Shown one piece after another: positions 53,514 through 61,300 of a stretch of 64,000 nt of DNA (its first letter is position 1; each line of letters opens with the position of its first letter). Under the pieces are notes generated by a model. It was not told where the DNA came from and searched no databases. It worked only from the letters and a program-made list of their open reading frames with translations. Location: assembly GCF_000021925.1 (NCBI RefSeq), contig NC_011830.1, forward strand, positions 3,135,001 through 3,199,000, read 5' to 3'. A program made the translations under genes and the position numbers. Source of the stretch: Desulfitobacterium hafniense DCB-2 (GTDB lineage: Bacteria > Bacillota > Desulfitobacteriia > Desulfitobacteriales > Desulfitobacteriaceae).

Positions 53514-53891
53514 ATGGGAATATTTAGCGGGATGATGGGCAATGCCTCAGAGATTGACACCAAAGAAATTGAAAGCGAAGTAGGTCCTTTACTTTATGAC
53601 TCAGAACAGATAACAAAGGCTTTTAAACTCATCAGAGATTTAATCGTGTTTACCAACAGCAGGTTGATTCTCGTGGACAAACAAGGCATCACCGGTAAAA
53701 AGATTGAGTATCACTCTATACCTTTCAGAAGTATCACGCACTTTGCTGTAGAGACAGCCGGTCACCTCGATCTCGACGCAGAATTAAAAATCTGGATTTC
53801 TGGCAATTCATCACCTATCACCAAGGAGTTTAAAAAAGACAAAAACATATTTGAAGTTCAGAAGGCTCTGGCCAACTCTATCGCCAGGTAA
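53514..53891 (+). CDS. Bacterial PH-domain protein
   Basis: A 125-residue protein of the bacterial Pleckstrin-homology (bPH) type. The region from about residue 20 to 120 has seven strands with the features TNSRLILVDKQGITGKK and EYHSIPFRSITHF, and a terminal helix. Bacterial PH-like proteins are cytoplasmic and of unknown role. I start at the ATG at 53514; AAAGGAG is 12 nt upstream, slightly long. Alternative starts further up add ten residues without a better site. Confidence 0.8.
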   Translation: MGIFSGMMGNASEIDTKEIESEVGPLLYDSEQITKAFKLIRDLIVFTNSRLILVDKQGITGKKIEYHSIPFRSITHFAVETAGHLDLDAELKIWISGNSSPITKEFKKDKNIFEVQKALANSIAR

Positions 53892-54240
53892 TGTCTTTAC
53901 GCAGCCGTTATGGCTGCTTAAAAAGAGGAGCACCTTTCTTCTCGTTGAAGGAAAACAATTACTTAATTACTTAAAGGAGGTAGCTCTCTCTTATAATTTC
54001 GCTGCCTCAGAACTTATACTCGTATAAGGAACTTATCGCGGCAGCGGAAAAATAGTAACGGTAAATCCTGACAATAAAAAAAGAACCCCGGCTCTAACTG
54101 CCAGGGTGTCTGCTCCTGCTGAAAAGAGACTTATGACTATATCCAATAATAAAATCATCCACTCACCATACTATATGCCTCTGACCGGGGATGTGTGACA
54201 AACACTCCCGGGAAAGGCGCTTTTTATAGTTCAACTAAAT
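53892..54240. other. Intergenic region with no gene seen
   Basis: Spacer of about 350 bp between the PH-domain gene and the lipoprotein gene. A weak hairpin with arms CCCTGG / CCGGGG and a U run at about 54076-54108 and another imperfect GC hairpin near 54185-54212 could act as terminators for the minus-strand lipoprotein. I see no open frame with a ribosome binding site and no tRNA. Confidence 0.4.
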
Positions 54241-55233
54241 TTAATTTAAATCATCTACCGCATCAGTAAAGGCGTCCATATACTGTTCAAGCTTTCCTGT
54301 ATCGAAAGAATTACTGGCATCATTTGCGACAGGCGGAGTACCTTTAATTTGATCATATAGACTATCTATCTCTGGGGATAACCTTCCCCATATTGATTTT
54401 ATTTGAGAGTATTGTTCCTCGGCCAATCCGCCGATAAAACTATCATAATCTGCCTTTTTCTTCATTGTAGCATCGAGTTGTTCTAAGGTGAATTCAATAT
54501 CAAGCGTCTGTCCTGTGCTGCTTTTTCCTCTTGCTATGTAGTGTTGGATGTCAACAAATCCTTCATTCCAAACTTTTCCTATCAACCAATTGCTTATCTC
54601 TTGTAGTTTATCTGTGTCACTGTTTCCGCTGTTTTCGTTGTTCCCATTCATGCTGTCCGAAAAACTAACTAATCCACCTGTTAGAGCGTCAGCTAATGCG
54701 TCGTCCCCTACAATTCTCCATCCTTCTTCGCTTTTAGAAAGATTAATGTCCACTGTTTTCGTTACGGTTTTAGTTTCGCTACTTACCAGGTTTGTGAATA
54801 TTTCAAAAGACTTTTCATTTAATTGTTCTTCATTTAATCCACTGAAGGCAAGGGAAAAGAGCTGGGAGATAAACTCAGCCATTACGTTGCTCATATCCAG
54901 GTTGGTAATTTCAGTTTTGACAACAGCAGTTTTTTCTTCTTCTGATGACTCTAAAATCTTATATTCAATGTTTTTTAAAATCGCCTTGGACATCTCTTCC
55001 GACTTCTTTTCATCTTCAGTATCCGGGGTTCCTGTACTGCCCGCATTAACAATCTCATTATAATCAATGTACTTGGATGCTGCTTCGATGTCGGCGGCCT
55101 TAATCGCGTTAAGTGCCTTTTCTACAGATTGTTCTGCTGTCTCACCCTTTTTAGCCGTTACACCTTCTCCACCACACGCTGCAAGGGATAGAACTAAAGG
55201 AATAAGTAAAAATAGGAATAAGAATTTTTTCAT
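54241..55233 (-). CDS. Lipoprotein of unknown function
   Basis: A 330-residue exported protein. The signal peptide MKKFLFLFLLIPLVLSLAAC ends in a lipobox with Cys20, so it is anchored to the outer face of the membrane. The N-terminal part (about 30-200) resembles DUF4878/DUF5105-type domains of small lipoproteins with an alternating helix and strand layout (AEQSVEKALNAIKAADIEAASKYI). The C-terminal part is helical. Function unknown. The start is ATG with GGAGGTG 5 nt upstream. Confidence 0.75.
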   Translation of the reverse strand: MKKFLFLFLLIPLVLSLAACGGEGVTAKKGETAEQSVEKALNAIKAADIEAASKYIDYNEIVNAGSTGTPDTEDEKKSEEMSKAILKNIEYKILESSEEEKTAVVKTEITNLDMSNVMAEFISQLFSLAFSGLNEEQLNEKSFEIFTNLVSSETKTVTKTVDINLSKSEEGWRIVGDDALADALTGGLVSFSDSMNGNNENSGNSDTDKLQEISNWLIGKVWNEGFVDIQHYIARGKSSTGQTLDIEFTLEQLDATMKKKADYDSFIGGLAEEQYSQIKSIWGRLSPEIDSLYDQIKGTPPVANDASNSFDTGKLEQYMDAFTDAVDDLN

Positions 55234-55536
55234 TTATGCACCTCCATACTGCATATGGTAGCATATCCTAATTATGGAGCACAATACTTATTTTTCTATA
55301 CCTTTAGGCTCTCCGCCAAATACCGCATTCAACATCTTCTTCTGCCAAGCTCAACGAGATATCAAGTATGCCTGAGAACTCTACTATCTTCCTACTGCGC
55401 CAGCTAAAAGTGAACAAGAAAATAATGCCGAAGAGCGCGGAACGCAGTGGGAAGATAGCGGAGCAGTATTTACAGCTTGAAACAGGAAACAGGTCAATGC
55501 GGTATGGGCCTCCTATTGGTGGAGAGGGTGGATTAG
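55234..55536. other. Intergenic region with no convincing gene
   Basis: Two overlapping frames on opposite strands run across this stretch, but neither has a good ribosome binding site or recognisable domain. A plus-strand frame would run into the tRNA-Trp gene. It may hold gene remnants. Confidence 0.4.
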
Positions 55537-55563
55537 AAAAACCCGCCACTCACGGCGGGTTTT
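55537..55563. terminator. GC-rich bidirectional terminator hairpin
   Basis: Arms AAAACCCGCC and GGCGGGTTTT with a 6-nt loop give U runs on both strands. It lies between the lipoprotein gene and tRNA-Trp. Confidence 0.6.
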
Positions 55564-55635
55564 CCCATAAACAAAATAAAATCAGATGTTCCACTTTTGT
55601 TCTACCTAATTTTTATTATTTCGAATCTCGAAAAA

Positions 55636-55664
55636 CAAAAAATCCCTGCAAACCTTGCAGAGAG
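55636..55664 (-). terminator. Terminator of tRNA-Trp
   Basis: A short hairpin (CTGCAA / TTGCAG core) followed by six U residues on the minus strand, starting 13 nt after the tRNA end. Confidence 0.7.
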
Positions 55665-55676
55665 CGGATTTCATAT

Positions 55677-55750
55677 TGGCAGGGGATGCAGGAGTTGAAC
55701 CCACACTAACGGTTTTGGAGACCGCTGTTCTACCATTAAACTAATCCCCT
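55677..55750 (-). tRNA. tRNA-Trp (anticodon CCA)
   Basis: A complete cloverleaf can be drawn by hand: AGGGGAT acceptor pairs with ATCCCCT, then G and an encoded CCA. The D arm is GTTTAATGGTAGAAC. The anticodon arm GCGGT-CTCCAAA-ACCGT holds CCA. The T arm TGGGT-TCAACTC-CTGCA is slightly irregular (GU at one pair). This is the Trp isoacceptor. It is a single gene with its own promoter and terminator. Confidence 0.95.
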
Positions 55751-55780
55751 AAGTCACTTTATCAACTAGCGACAAATGAA

Positions 55781-55809
55781 ATTATACTTGAAGGCAGGAA
55801 AAGTGTCAA
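55781..55809 (-). promoter_or_regulatory. Consensus promoter of tRNA-Trp
   Basis: TTGACA and TATAAT, both perfect, are spaced exactly 17 nt, and the expected start lies about 24 nt upstream of the tRNA. This is a strong constitutive promoter. Confidence 0.9.
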
Positions 55810-55872
55810 GCTTAAGTTCTTAAAATATTTATAAGGGATCAAATTATAAAGGCTTAAAACTACGGACTACTT

Positions 55873-55905
55873 AAAAAGCTCTCACCAACTCGGTTGAGAG
55901 CTTTT
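55873..55905 (-). terminator. Terminator of the 41-codon gene
   Basis: A perfect stem (AAAAGCTCTCA / TGAGAGCTTTT) with a 9-nt loop ends in five U residues on the minus strand, 12 nt after the stop of the tiny gene. Confidence 0.8.
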
Positions 55906-55916
55906 GGGCGGCCCCT

Positions 55917-56042
55917 TTATGGCCAGTACAAATCTTTGAACCCTTCCATATCTTCACGAATAGCGTCGCCGCGATGATGCTGCTTTGGGGCGGGTTCTGG
56001 CTTTTTCTTAGGGTCCCTGCCCTTTGTGCCGAATAATGCCAT
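55917..56042 (-). CDS. Tiny basic protein, 41 residues, unknown function
   Basis: A complete small gene too short for routine gene callers. ATG at 56042 is preceded by AAAGGAGG 6-7 nt upstream, and a strong terminator follows the stop by 12 nt. The product starts MALFGTKGRDPKKKPEPAP and ends DLYWP. It is basic in the first half and acidic in the second, with no transmembrane segment. I do not recognise the family. The ribosome binding site and terminator make it likely to be expressed. It lies between the tRNA-Trp promoter and the regulator gene on the same strand. Confidence 0.65.
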   Translation of the reverse strand: MALFGTKGRDPKKKPEPAPKQHHRGDAIREDMEGFKDLYWP

Positions 56043-56107
56043 GGAAAATCCCTCCTTTAGGTATAGGATGAGCAGATTCCCCATAAAGCATACCTTTTTA
56101 CCCTGGG

Positions 56108-57505
56108 TTAAACATTATCCTCGAGGGTTTTCAGCTTATTATAGAGAGTAGCTAAGGAGATATTGAGGACACCAGCTGCCCGCTTTTTCCCTTCCACGGA
56201 ATTGCCATAGCGGTCTAATGCCAAGCGAATCATCCTCTTTTCTAATTCATCAAGGGCCATAGGCTCACGATAATGAATCTCTTCCGTCTTATTGACAATC
56301 TCTACCAAACTGGCAAAATCCTTAATATTGAGCATATCTCCTTCCACGGAATCCATCGCCATCTCGATGACATTTCTCAACTCACGGATGTTTCCCGGCC
56401 AGTGGTAATCCAATAAAAGCTGCTCTGCCTGAGTCGTTATGCCAATCACATGTTTGCCCAGCTTCCGATTGGCCTTATAGATAAAACTCTGGGCGTAAGT
56501 CAAGGCATCTTCTTTATGCATTCTTAAAGGGGGTATTTGGATTTCAATACCACCGAGCAGATGATACAAATCCGGTGAGAACTGCCCATTCTCCACCATA
56601 GTTCTTAAATCGCGGTTAGTTGCCGTGATAATCCGAATATCCAGTTCAATCACCTGGGTTCCGTCAACAGGTTGGAACTTCTTCTCCAGAAGGATATGAA
56701 GCAATTTATCTTGTAAATAGTCATTAAGCAGCCCTATTTCATCAAGGAACAGAGTTCCCCCACTGGCACATTCCAATTTGCCCAACTTCCGCTCGGAAGC
56801 CCTATCCTGGCTTTTCTTCTCGTAACCCAGCAACTCAACTTCAAGAAGGCTTTCCGGTATATTGGCACAATCCACTTTCAAAAAAGGTTTATGGCTGCGC
56901 GTGCTGCCACTATGAATGGCATGAGCAAAGAGCTCTTTTCCAGAACCGCTTTCACCCATGATCATAATGGGTGAATGGGTCTCGGCCGAGCGACGCGCCT
57001 TATTGCGAATAAAAGCAAAATCCGGGTGGCTCCCTAGAACATCGTCAAAAGTATACGAGCTGGATGCCATCTGATCGACCCGGGTTGTAAGAGCTTGAAT
57101 CATCTGTTTCGCCGCTTCGATCTCTTCGCCCAGCCTGGAGGTCTCCGTTAGTTGCTGAAACACCACCAGGGCCGCTTCGATATTACCTTCGATGACAATG
57201 GGGTATGCATTGGCAATGATTTCGATATCACACTCTTCCATCGTGGAACGATGTGCATAGATTGGTTCATGGGTCCTCAGTACTCTTGCCAGTGCCCCCT
57301 CCGGTGAGAGTTCGAAGATGTTCTTACCGATTCGTTCATAAGGAGATATGCCTGTTAAACGGCTGAAATACGGGTTGACATATTGAATGGTTCCGTCTTT
57401 GCCTGCGACCTCAATGGCTTCTTGAATCGAATTGTAGAGCACTTTAAGTTCTTCTTCTATGCGCCTACTATCCCTTATCTCCACCCTTTTTGGCTGTTGT
57501 CCCAC
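56108..57505 (-). CDS. PAS-AAA+-Fis regulator with a lost GAFTGA loop
   Basis: A regulator of about 465 residues with a PAS domain (YVNPYFSRLTGISPYERIGKN) near residue 40-60, an AAA+ domain with Walker A GESGSGKE and Walker B TLFLDEIG, and a Fis helix-turn-helix at the end. In sigma-54 activators the GAFTGA loop contacts the polymerase. Here the same position reads GYEKKSQDRA, so the loop is destroyed although the ATP site is kept. By analogy with TyrR or HupR, it may act on sigma-70 promoters or as a repressor. A longer start at 57568 would read through a very AT-rich promoter-like tract. I choose a GTG at 57505 (GGAGGG 7 nt upstream); a GTG at 57520 is also possible. Confidence 0.82.
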   Translation of the reverse strand: MGQQPKRVEIRDSRRIEEELKVLYNSIQEAIEVAGKDGTIQYVNPYFSRLTGISPYERIGKNIFELSPEGALARVLRTHEPIYAHRSTMEECDIEIIANAYPIVIEGNIEAALVVFQQLTETSRLGEEIEAAKQMIQALTTRVDQMASSSYTFDDVLGSHPDFAFIRNKARRSAETHSPIMIMGESGSGKELFAHAIHSGSTRSHKPFLKVDCANIPESLLEVELLGYEKKSQDRASERKLGKLECASGGTLFLDEIGLLNDYLQDKLLHILLEKKFQPVDGTQVIELDIRIITATNRDLRTMVENGQFSPDLYHLLGGIEIQIPPLRMHKEDALTYAQSFIYKANRKLGKHVIGITTQAEQLLLDYHWPGNIRELRNVIEMAMDSVEGDMLNIKDFASLVEIVNKTEEIHYREPMALDELEKRMIRLALDRYGNSVEGKKRAAGVLNISLATLYNKLKTLEDNV

Positions 57506-57649
57506 AGTTGAGCCCTCCACTCTTTTTCCCTCAATTTTATATAATATATATTTATATAATTTATACAATAATTTGAATATTCAACGCATTTTGTAAATAC
57601 CCTTCTTAAAATTAGGAATTTTTTATTAATCTTTAGTTTTAATTAACAA

Positions 57650-57685
57650 AAAAAAGAAAACAGCCAGGTAACTACCTGACTGTTG
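57650..57685 (-). terminator. Terminator of the EF-G-like gene
   Basis: A 12-bp stem (AACAGTCAGGTA with one G-U) is followed by an A/T-rich tract on the minus strand. It starts 22 nt after the stop codon. Confidence 0.7.
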
Positions 57686-57707
57686 ATTAAGCGCTATATA
57701 ACCCTAA

Positions 57708-59729
57708 TTAGCTTCCCTGGGCCGCTTTAAGCTCATTGATAATTCCTTCACTGATTTTAGAAGGTACTTCATCGTATTTTAAGAATCGGATATCGAAGCT
57801 GCCTCGCCCTTGGGTCATGGATTTTAAATCAATGGCATAGCGCATCATTTCCGATTGCGGCACATGAGCTTTAATCACCTGGAATCTACCATCGGCCTCC
57901 ATTCCCAAGACCTTGCCCCGTTTGCCGTTGATATCACCGATAACATCACCCATGTAGGCTTCCGGCACCCTAATCTCAACCTCAGAAATCGGCTCCAGCA
58001 AAGTAGGTTTCGCCATTTCTGCCCCTTTACGGAAGGCCATAATGGAAGCCAGCTTAAAGGCCATTTCGGAAGAATCCACACTATGGTATGAGCCATCGGT
58101 CAACGTCACCTTGAATCCAGTGACAGGATATCCGGCCAGCACTCCTTCCGCCATAGCTTCTCGAATTCCCTTTTCTACAGCAGGGAAGTATTGTCTGGGT
58201 ACAGCACCTCCGAATACTTCCTCGGCAAATTCAAACTCGCCGTCCATGAGAGGCTCCATATTGATCCAGACATGCCCATATTGTCCATGACCGCCGCTTT
58301 GCTTTTTGTGTTTTCCTTCCACTTTAACCGGCTTTTTAATGGTTTCCCGATAGGGAACCCGGGGAACTTTCATCTCTACGCCAACGCCAAATTTCCGTTG
58401 CAGCTTCTCCATCAGGATTTCAACATGCATTTCACCCATACCGTAGAGAATCAATTCTTTGGTTTCCACATTCTTCTCCACACGCATGGTGGGGTCCTCT
58501 TCCGCCAAGCGGGCCAGGGCACTCCCCAGTTTATCTTCATCTCCCTTGCTCTTAGGGGCGATGGCTACAGGTAAACGGGGCACAGGTAAATCAATGCCCT
58601 CCAATTGCACAGGATTCTCCTTGGCGCATAGGGTATCACCAGTAGCTGCATCCTGAAGTTTAGCTACAACGGCGATATCTCCCGCCGGGACGACCTGAAC
58701 CGGGTCTTGGTTTTTTCCCCGCAGAATAAAAGGAGTGCTGATCTTTTCTTCTTTTTCTTTTTGAGCATTATACACCATACTGTCCCCTTGGAGCTTTCCT
58801 CCATAGACCCTGATAAAACTCATCTTACCAACATAGGGGTCGGCCAGGGTTTTAAAGATCAGGGCGCTTTTCTCTTCTTTAGTTTGGGGAACCGGGGCGT
58901 ATTGAACAAAGAAGTCGAGCAAATTTCCAATCCCGACATTTTTGAGAGCTGAACCCGCAAGGACCGGAACGGTTAAATCCTTTTCCAAAGCGCTTTTCAA
59001 AGCTTGGCGAAGGTCGTCATCGCTTAAAGTTTCGCCATCCAGATATTTTGTCAATATATCGTCATCAGCCTCGGCTACCGCCTCAGCTAATATTTCTCGA
59101 TAGTGTTCGACATCAGATAGAAGATCTGACGGAATATCCTTAACTGTATATTTCCCACTGGCATTGTTTTCATAGATATACGCCTTTTGCTCGATAATAT
59201 CTACGACACCCTGAAACTGATCTTCATGACCTATAGGAAGAGTTAAGGGGGCAAAACGCATATTAGGGAAAGCTTCTGTGAGTTGGTTCAGAACCTTTTC
59301 AAAATTAGCATTCTCGCGCTCTAACTTATTAATAAAAATAACGCGGGGCAACTTCTGCTCTTCCATCAAGTCAAGGATAAGCTCAGCTTGTACCTCAAGA
59401 CCTGATACACCGCACAGAACAACGACCCCGCTCTCTGCCACCCGAAGGGCAGACTTAACCTCACCAAAAAAATCAGAATATCCCGGAGTATCAAGGACAT
59501 TGATTTTACATCCCTGCCATTCAACAGGAACAAGACTCGTACTGATCGAAACCTTGTGTTTAATCTCTTCTGGCAAAGAATCCGACATAGTGTTTCCCTC
59601 AGGCACTTTCCCCATACGGGTAACCGCACCTGAGTTAAAGAGACAAGCTTCTGTCAAAGACGTCTTCCCTGCCCCTCCGTGCCCTACAAGGCAAATGTTG
59701 CGTAGATTCATAGTGTCATAGGTCTTCAA
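57708..59729 (-). CDS. Elongation factor G-like protein (EF-G paralogue)
   Basis: A 673-residue translational GTPase shorter than classical EF-G (about 690-700). G1 is GHGGAGKT near residue 17, G3 DTPGYSDF near 79, and G4 INKLERE near 133, which has Glu where the canonical NKxD has Asp. Domains II to V follow, with GHGQYGHV near 480. The group of EF-G paralogues probably helps ribosome recycling or a special translation task. The Asp-to-Glu change may alter guanine specificity. The start is TTG with AAGGAGG 10 nt upstream; the gene follows iadA by 36 nt in the same direction. Confidence 0.88.
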   Translation of the reverse strand: MKTYDTMNLRNICLVGHGGAGKTSLTEACLFNSGAVTRMGKVPEGNTMSDSLPEEIKHKVSISTSLVPVEWQGCKINVLDTPGYSDFFGEVKSALRVAESGVVVLCGVSGLEVQAELILDLMEEQKLPRVIFINKLERENANFEKVLNQLTEAFPNMRFAPLTLPIGHEDQFQGVVDIIEQKAYIYENNASGKYTVKDIPSDLLSDVEHYREILAEAVAEADDDILTKYLDGETLSDDDLRQALKSALEKDLTVPVLAGSALKNVGIGNLLDFFVQYAPVPQTKEEKSALIFKTLADPYVGKMSFIRVYGGKLQGDSMVYNAQKEKEEKISTPFILRGKNQDPVQVVPAGDIAVVAKLQDAATGDTLCAKENPVQLEGIDLPVPRLPVAIAPKSKGDEDKLGSALARLAEEDPTMRVEKNVETKELILYGMGEMHVEILMEKLQRKFGVGVEMKVPRVPYRETIKKPVKVEGKHKKQSGGHGQYGHVWINMEPLMDGEFEFAEEVFGGAVPRQYFPAVEKGIREAMAEGVLAGYPVTGFKVTLTDGSYHSVDSSEMAFKLASIMAFRKGAEMAKPTLLEPISEVEIRVPEAYMGDVIGDINGKRGKVLGMEADGRFQVIKAHVPQSEMMRYAIDLKSMTQGRGSFDIRFLKYDEVPSKISEGIINELKAAQGS

Positions 59730-59765
59730 GACAAATCAACCTCCTTAAAATGTATTAGAAAAGGT

Positions 59766-60974
59766 CTAACCTTTGACTAATCGTGGAGTTTCTACAGTCT
59801 GAAGATGACTCGCCAATGATGTCTCATATACCCCCAAAACAACAGGTTTACGGTTACGAATCATAACTCTTCCCTTAGCCCACACCTGCTCAATCATCAA
59901 GTCATCGGACAAGGCCACCAAATCACCGTCAAAGCCTTCCCGAATCATGCCTTTGTTTTTTAATTGTAGAATACGGGCGGGATTGGAAGTAATGGTTCTC
60001 AGAGCGGTATCAAGGGGTATGCCGTACCGGAGCACAGCTTCCCGGATATCGCGCCAAAGAACATGAACGGATCCTATGCCCATGCCGACAAGGATTCCAG
60101 CCTCGTTAAACTGAGGAAGGCTGCCATTTCCGTCTGAAGTAACCGTCACACGGTCATTCAGCAATCCCTGCTCGTAAAGGGCTTTTAAAACGAAAGGAAC
60201 CTGTAAATGCGGTTCAAAATCATCGCAACCTGCTGTTAAATCAATTGTGCCACCTGCTTTGAGAAACTCTACTCCCTGCTCTAAGAGCGTTTCCTTTCGA
60301 TTGATATGAGTTGGCATGAATTGGCTGATCGGAATTTCAGTTTCCTCAATTATTTTTAGAATTGGGGACAAACCTCTCTTCCCTTCACCCAGGTGAATAT
60401 GAACAACTCCCGCTTTATCTCCTAGCATCCCCCCTACTCGAGCTTCCGCAGCAAGATGCTCCAGCTCAGATTTTTGAGGTTGGGCGGAACGATGGTCAGA
60501 AATGGCGATTTCACCCGCCCCTATCACTTTATCGATTAAGACTAAGTCTTTGCGCAAGGTATCAAAGATCATACGATCGGCTTGATAACCGCCGCTATAG
60601 ACAAAGCACGTTAATCCTTCTTCTTCCAAGGCATTTGCCTTAACCAAGAGCTCTTCCATGGAACGGGAGATAGAATCCGTTCCCAAGCAACCTACCACAG
60701 TGGTTATCCCGGCCCGCGTCAGTTGAGAAAGTTGAACCTCAGGAGTTCTGGAGCTGGGCCCCGCTTCTCCTCCTCCTCCGCAGATATGGACATGAGCGTC
60801 GATAAAACCGGGAACGAGGTAATGTCCATGAAGGTCATACACCTCACCCTTAGCATAAGGGGGAAGGGACAGGTCATCGCCAAGGGCGGCGATTCGATTC
60901 CCTACAAGGAGAAGATCCCGCTCCTGCAGCGGCTCCGGTGCGAATAGTTTGGCATTTTTGATGAGTGTCCACAC
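59766..60974 (-). CDS. iadA: Isoaspartyl dipeptidase IadA
   Basis: A 402-residue zinc amidohydrolase. The motif PGFIDAHVHICGGGGEAG near residue 60 is nearly identical to E. coli IadA, which has HVHLIGGGGEAGP there. Also shared are GLLG(C)TDSISR near 100, AISDHRSA near 155, and TSDGNGSLP near 280. It hydrolyses beta-aspartyl dipeptides, the damaged products of asparagine and aspartate isomerisation. I start at a GTG at 60974 because GGAGGGG lies 6 nt upstream; an ATG at 60989 overlaps that site. The EF-G-like gene follows. Confidence 0.93.
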   Translation of the reverse strand: MWTLIKNAKLFAPEPLQERDLLLVGNRIAALGDDLSLPPYAKGEVYDLHGHYLVPGFIDAHVHICGGGGEAGPSSRTPEVQLSQLTRAGITTVVGCLGTDSISRSMEELLVKANALEEEGLTCFVYSGGYQADRMIFDTLRKDLVLIDKVIGAGEIAISDHRSAQPQKSELEHLAAEARVGGMLGDKAGVVHIHLGEGKRGLSPILKIIEETEIPISQFMPTHINRKETLLEQGVEFLKAGGTIDLTAGCDDFEPHLQVPFVLKALYEQGLLNDRVTVTSDGNGSLPQFNEAGILVGMGIGSVHVLWRDIREAVLRYGIPLDTALRTITSNPARILQLKNKGMIREGFDGDLVALSDDLMIEQVWAKGRVMIRNRKPVVLGVYETSLASHLQTVETPRLVKG

Positions 60975-61122
60975 AGGCAACCCCTCCATTCGGAGGTAGA
61001 ATGCCCAATTTTTGGAACAGTATTCACTTTACAAAAAATTGTCTTAAATCAACAATAATTAAATATTTCTCCACTAACTATAAAAATCCTTTTCAAATAT
61101 TCCATAACTTAAAAAACATCCA

Positions 61123-61147
61123 GGAAACTTGCTTTAGGTGAAAGCAT
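61123..61147. repeat. Shared 25-nt motif, copy 2
   Basis: Matches 33421-33445 at 24 of 25 positions, same orientation. It lies in the divergent region between iadA and spoVB, about 155 bp before the spoVB start. The following bases can form a weaker stem of the same kind as copy 1 (AGGTG / CATCT). Confidence 0.55.
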
Positions 61148-61300
61148 TCCATCTGAAGATTAAGTTATCCTCTGTGTGAATATTCGATATTGACAACCCA
61201 ATTCCCTACCTTCCTGATCCTTAGAATAAATTGTCATCACTTTCCTTCTTCTGGCATAAAGTTAGTCAGGATAAGTGGGACCAGGGGGTTGGAGAGGAAT

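Noticed and set aside
55368..55709. Plus-strand open frame of 113 codons
   Set aside because: It runs through a terminator hairpin and into the tRNA-Trp gene, and has only a weak start.
55677..55750. Considered whether tRNA-Trp is the attachment site of the nearby phage remnant
   Set aside because: No copy of the tRNA 3' end was seen elsewhere in the window, and no integrase is present.
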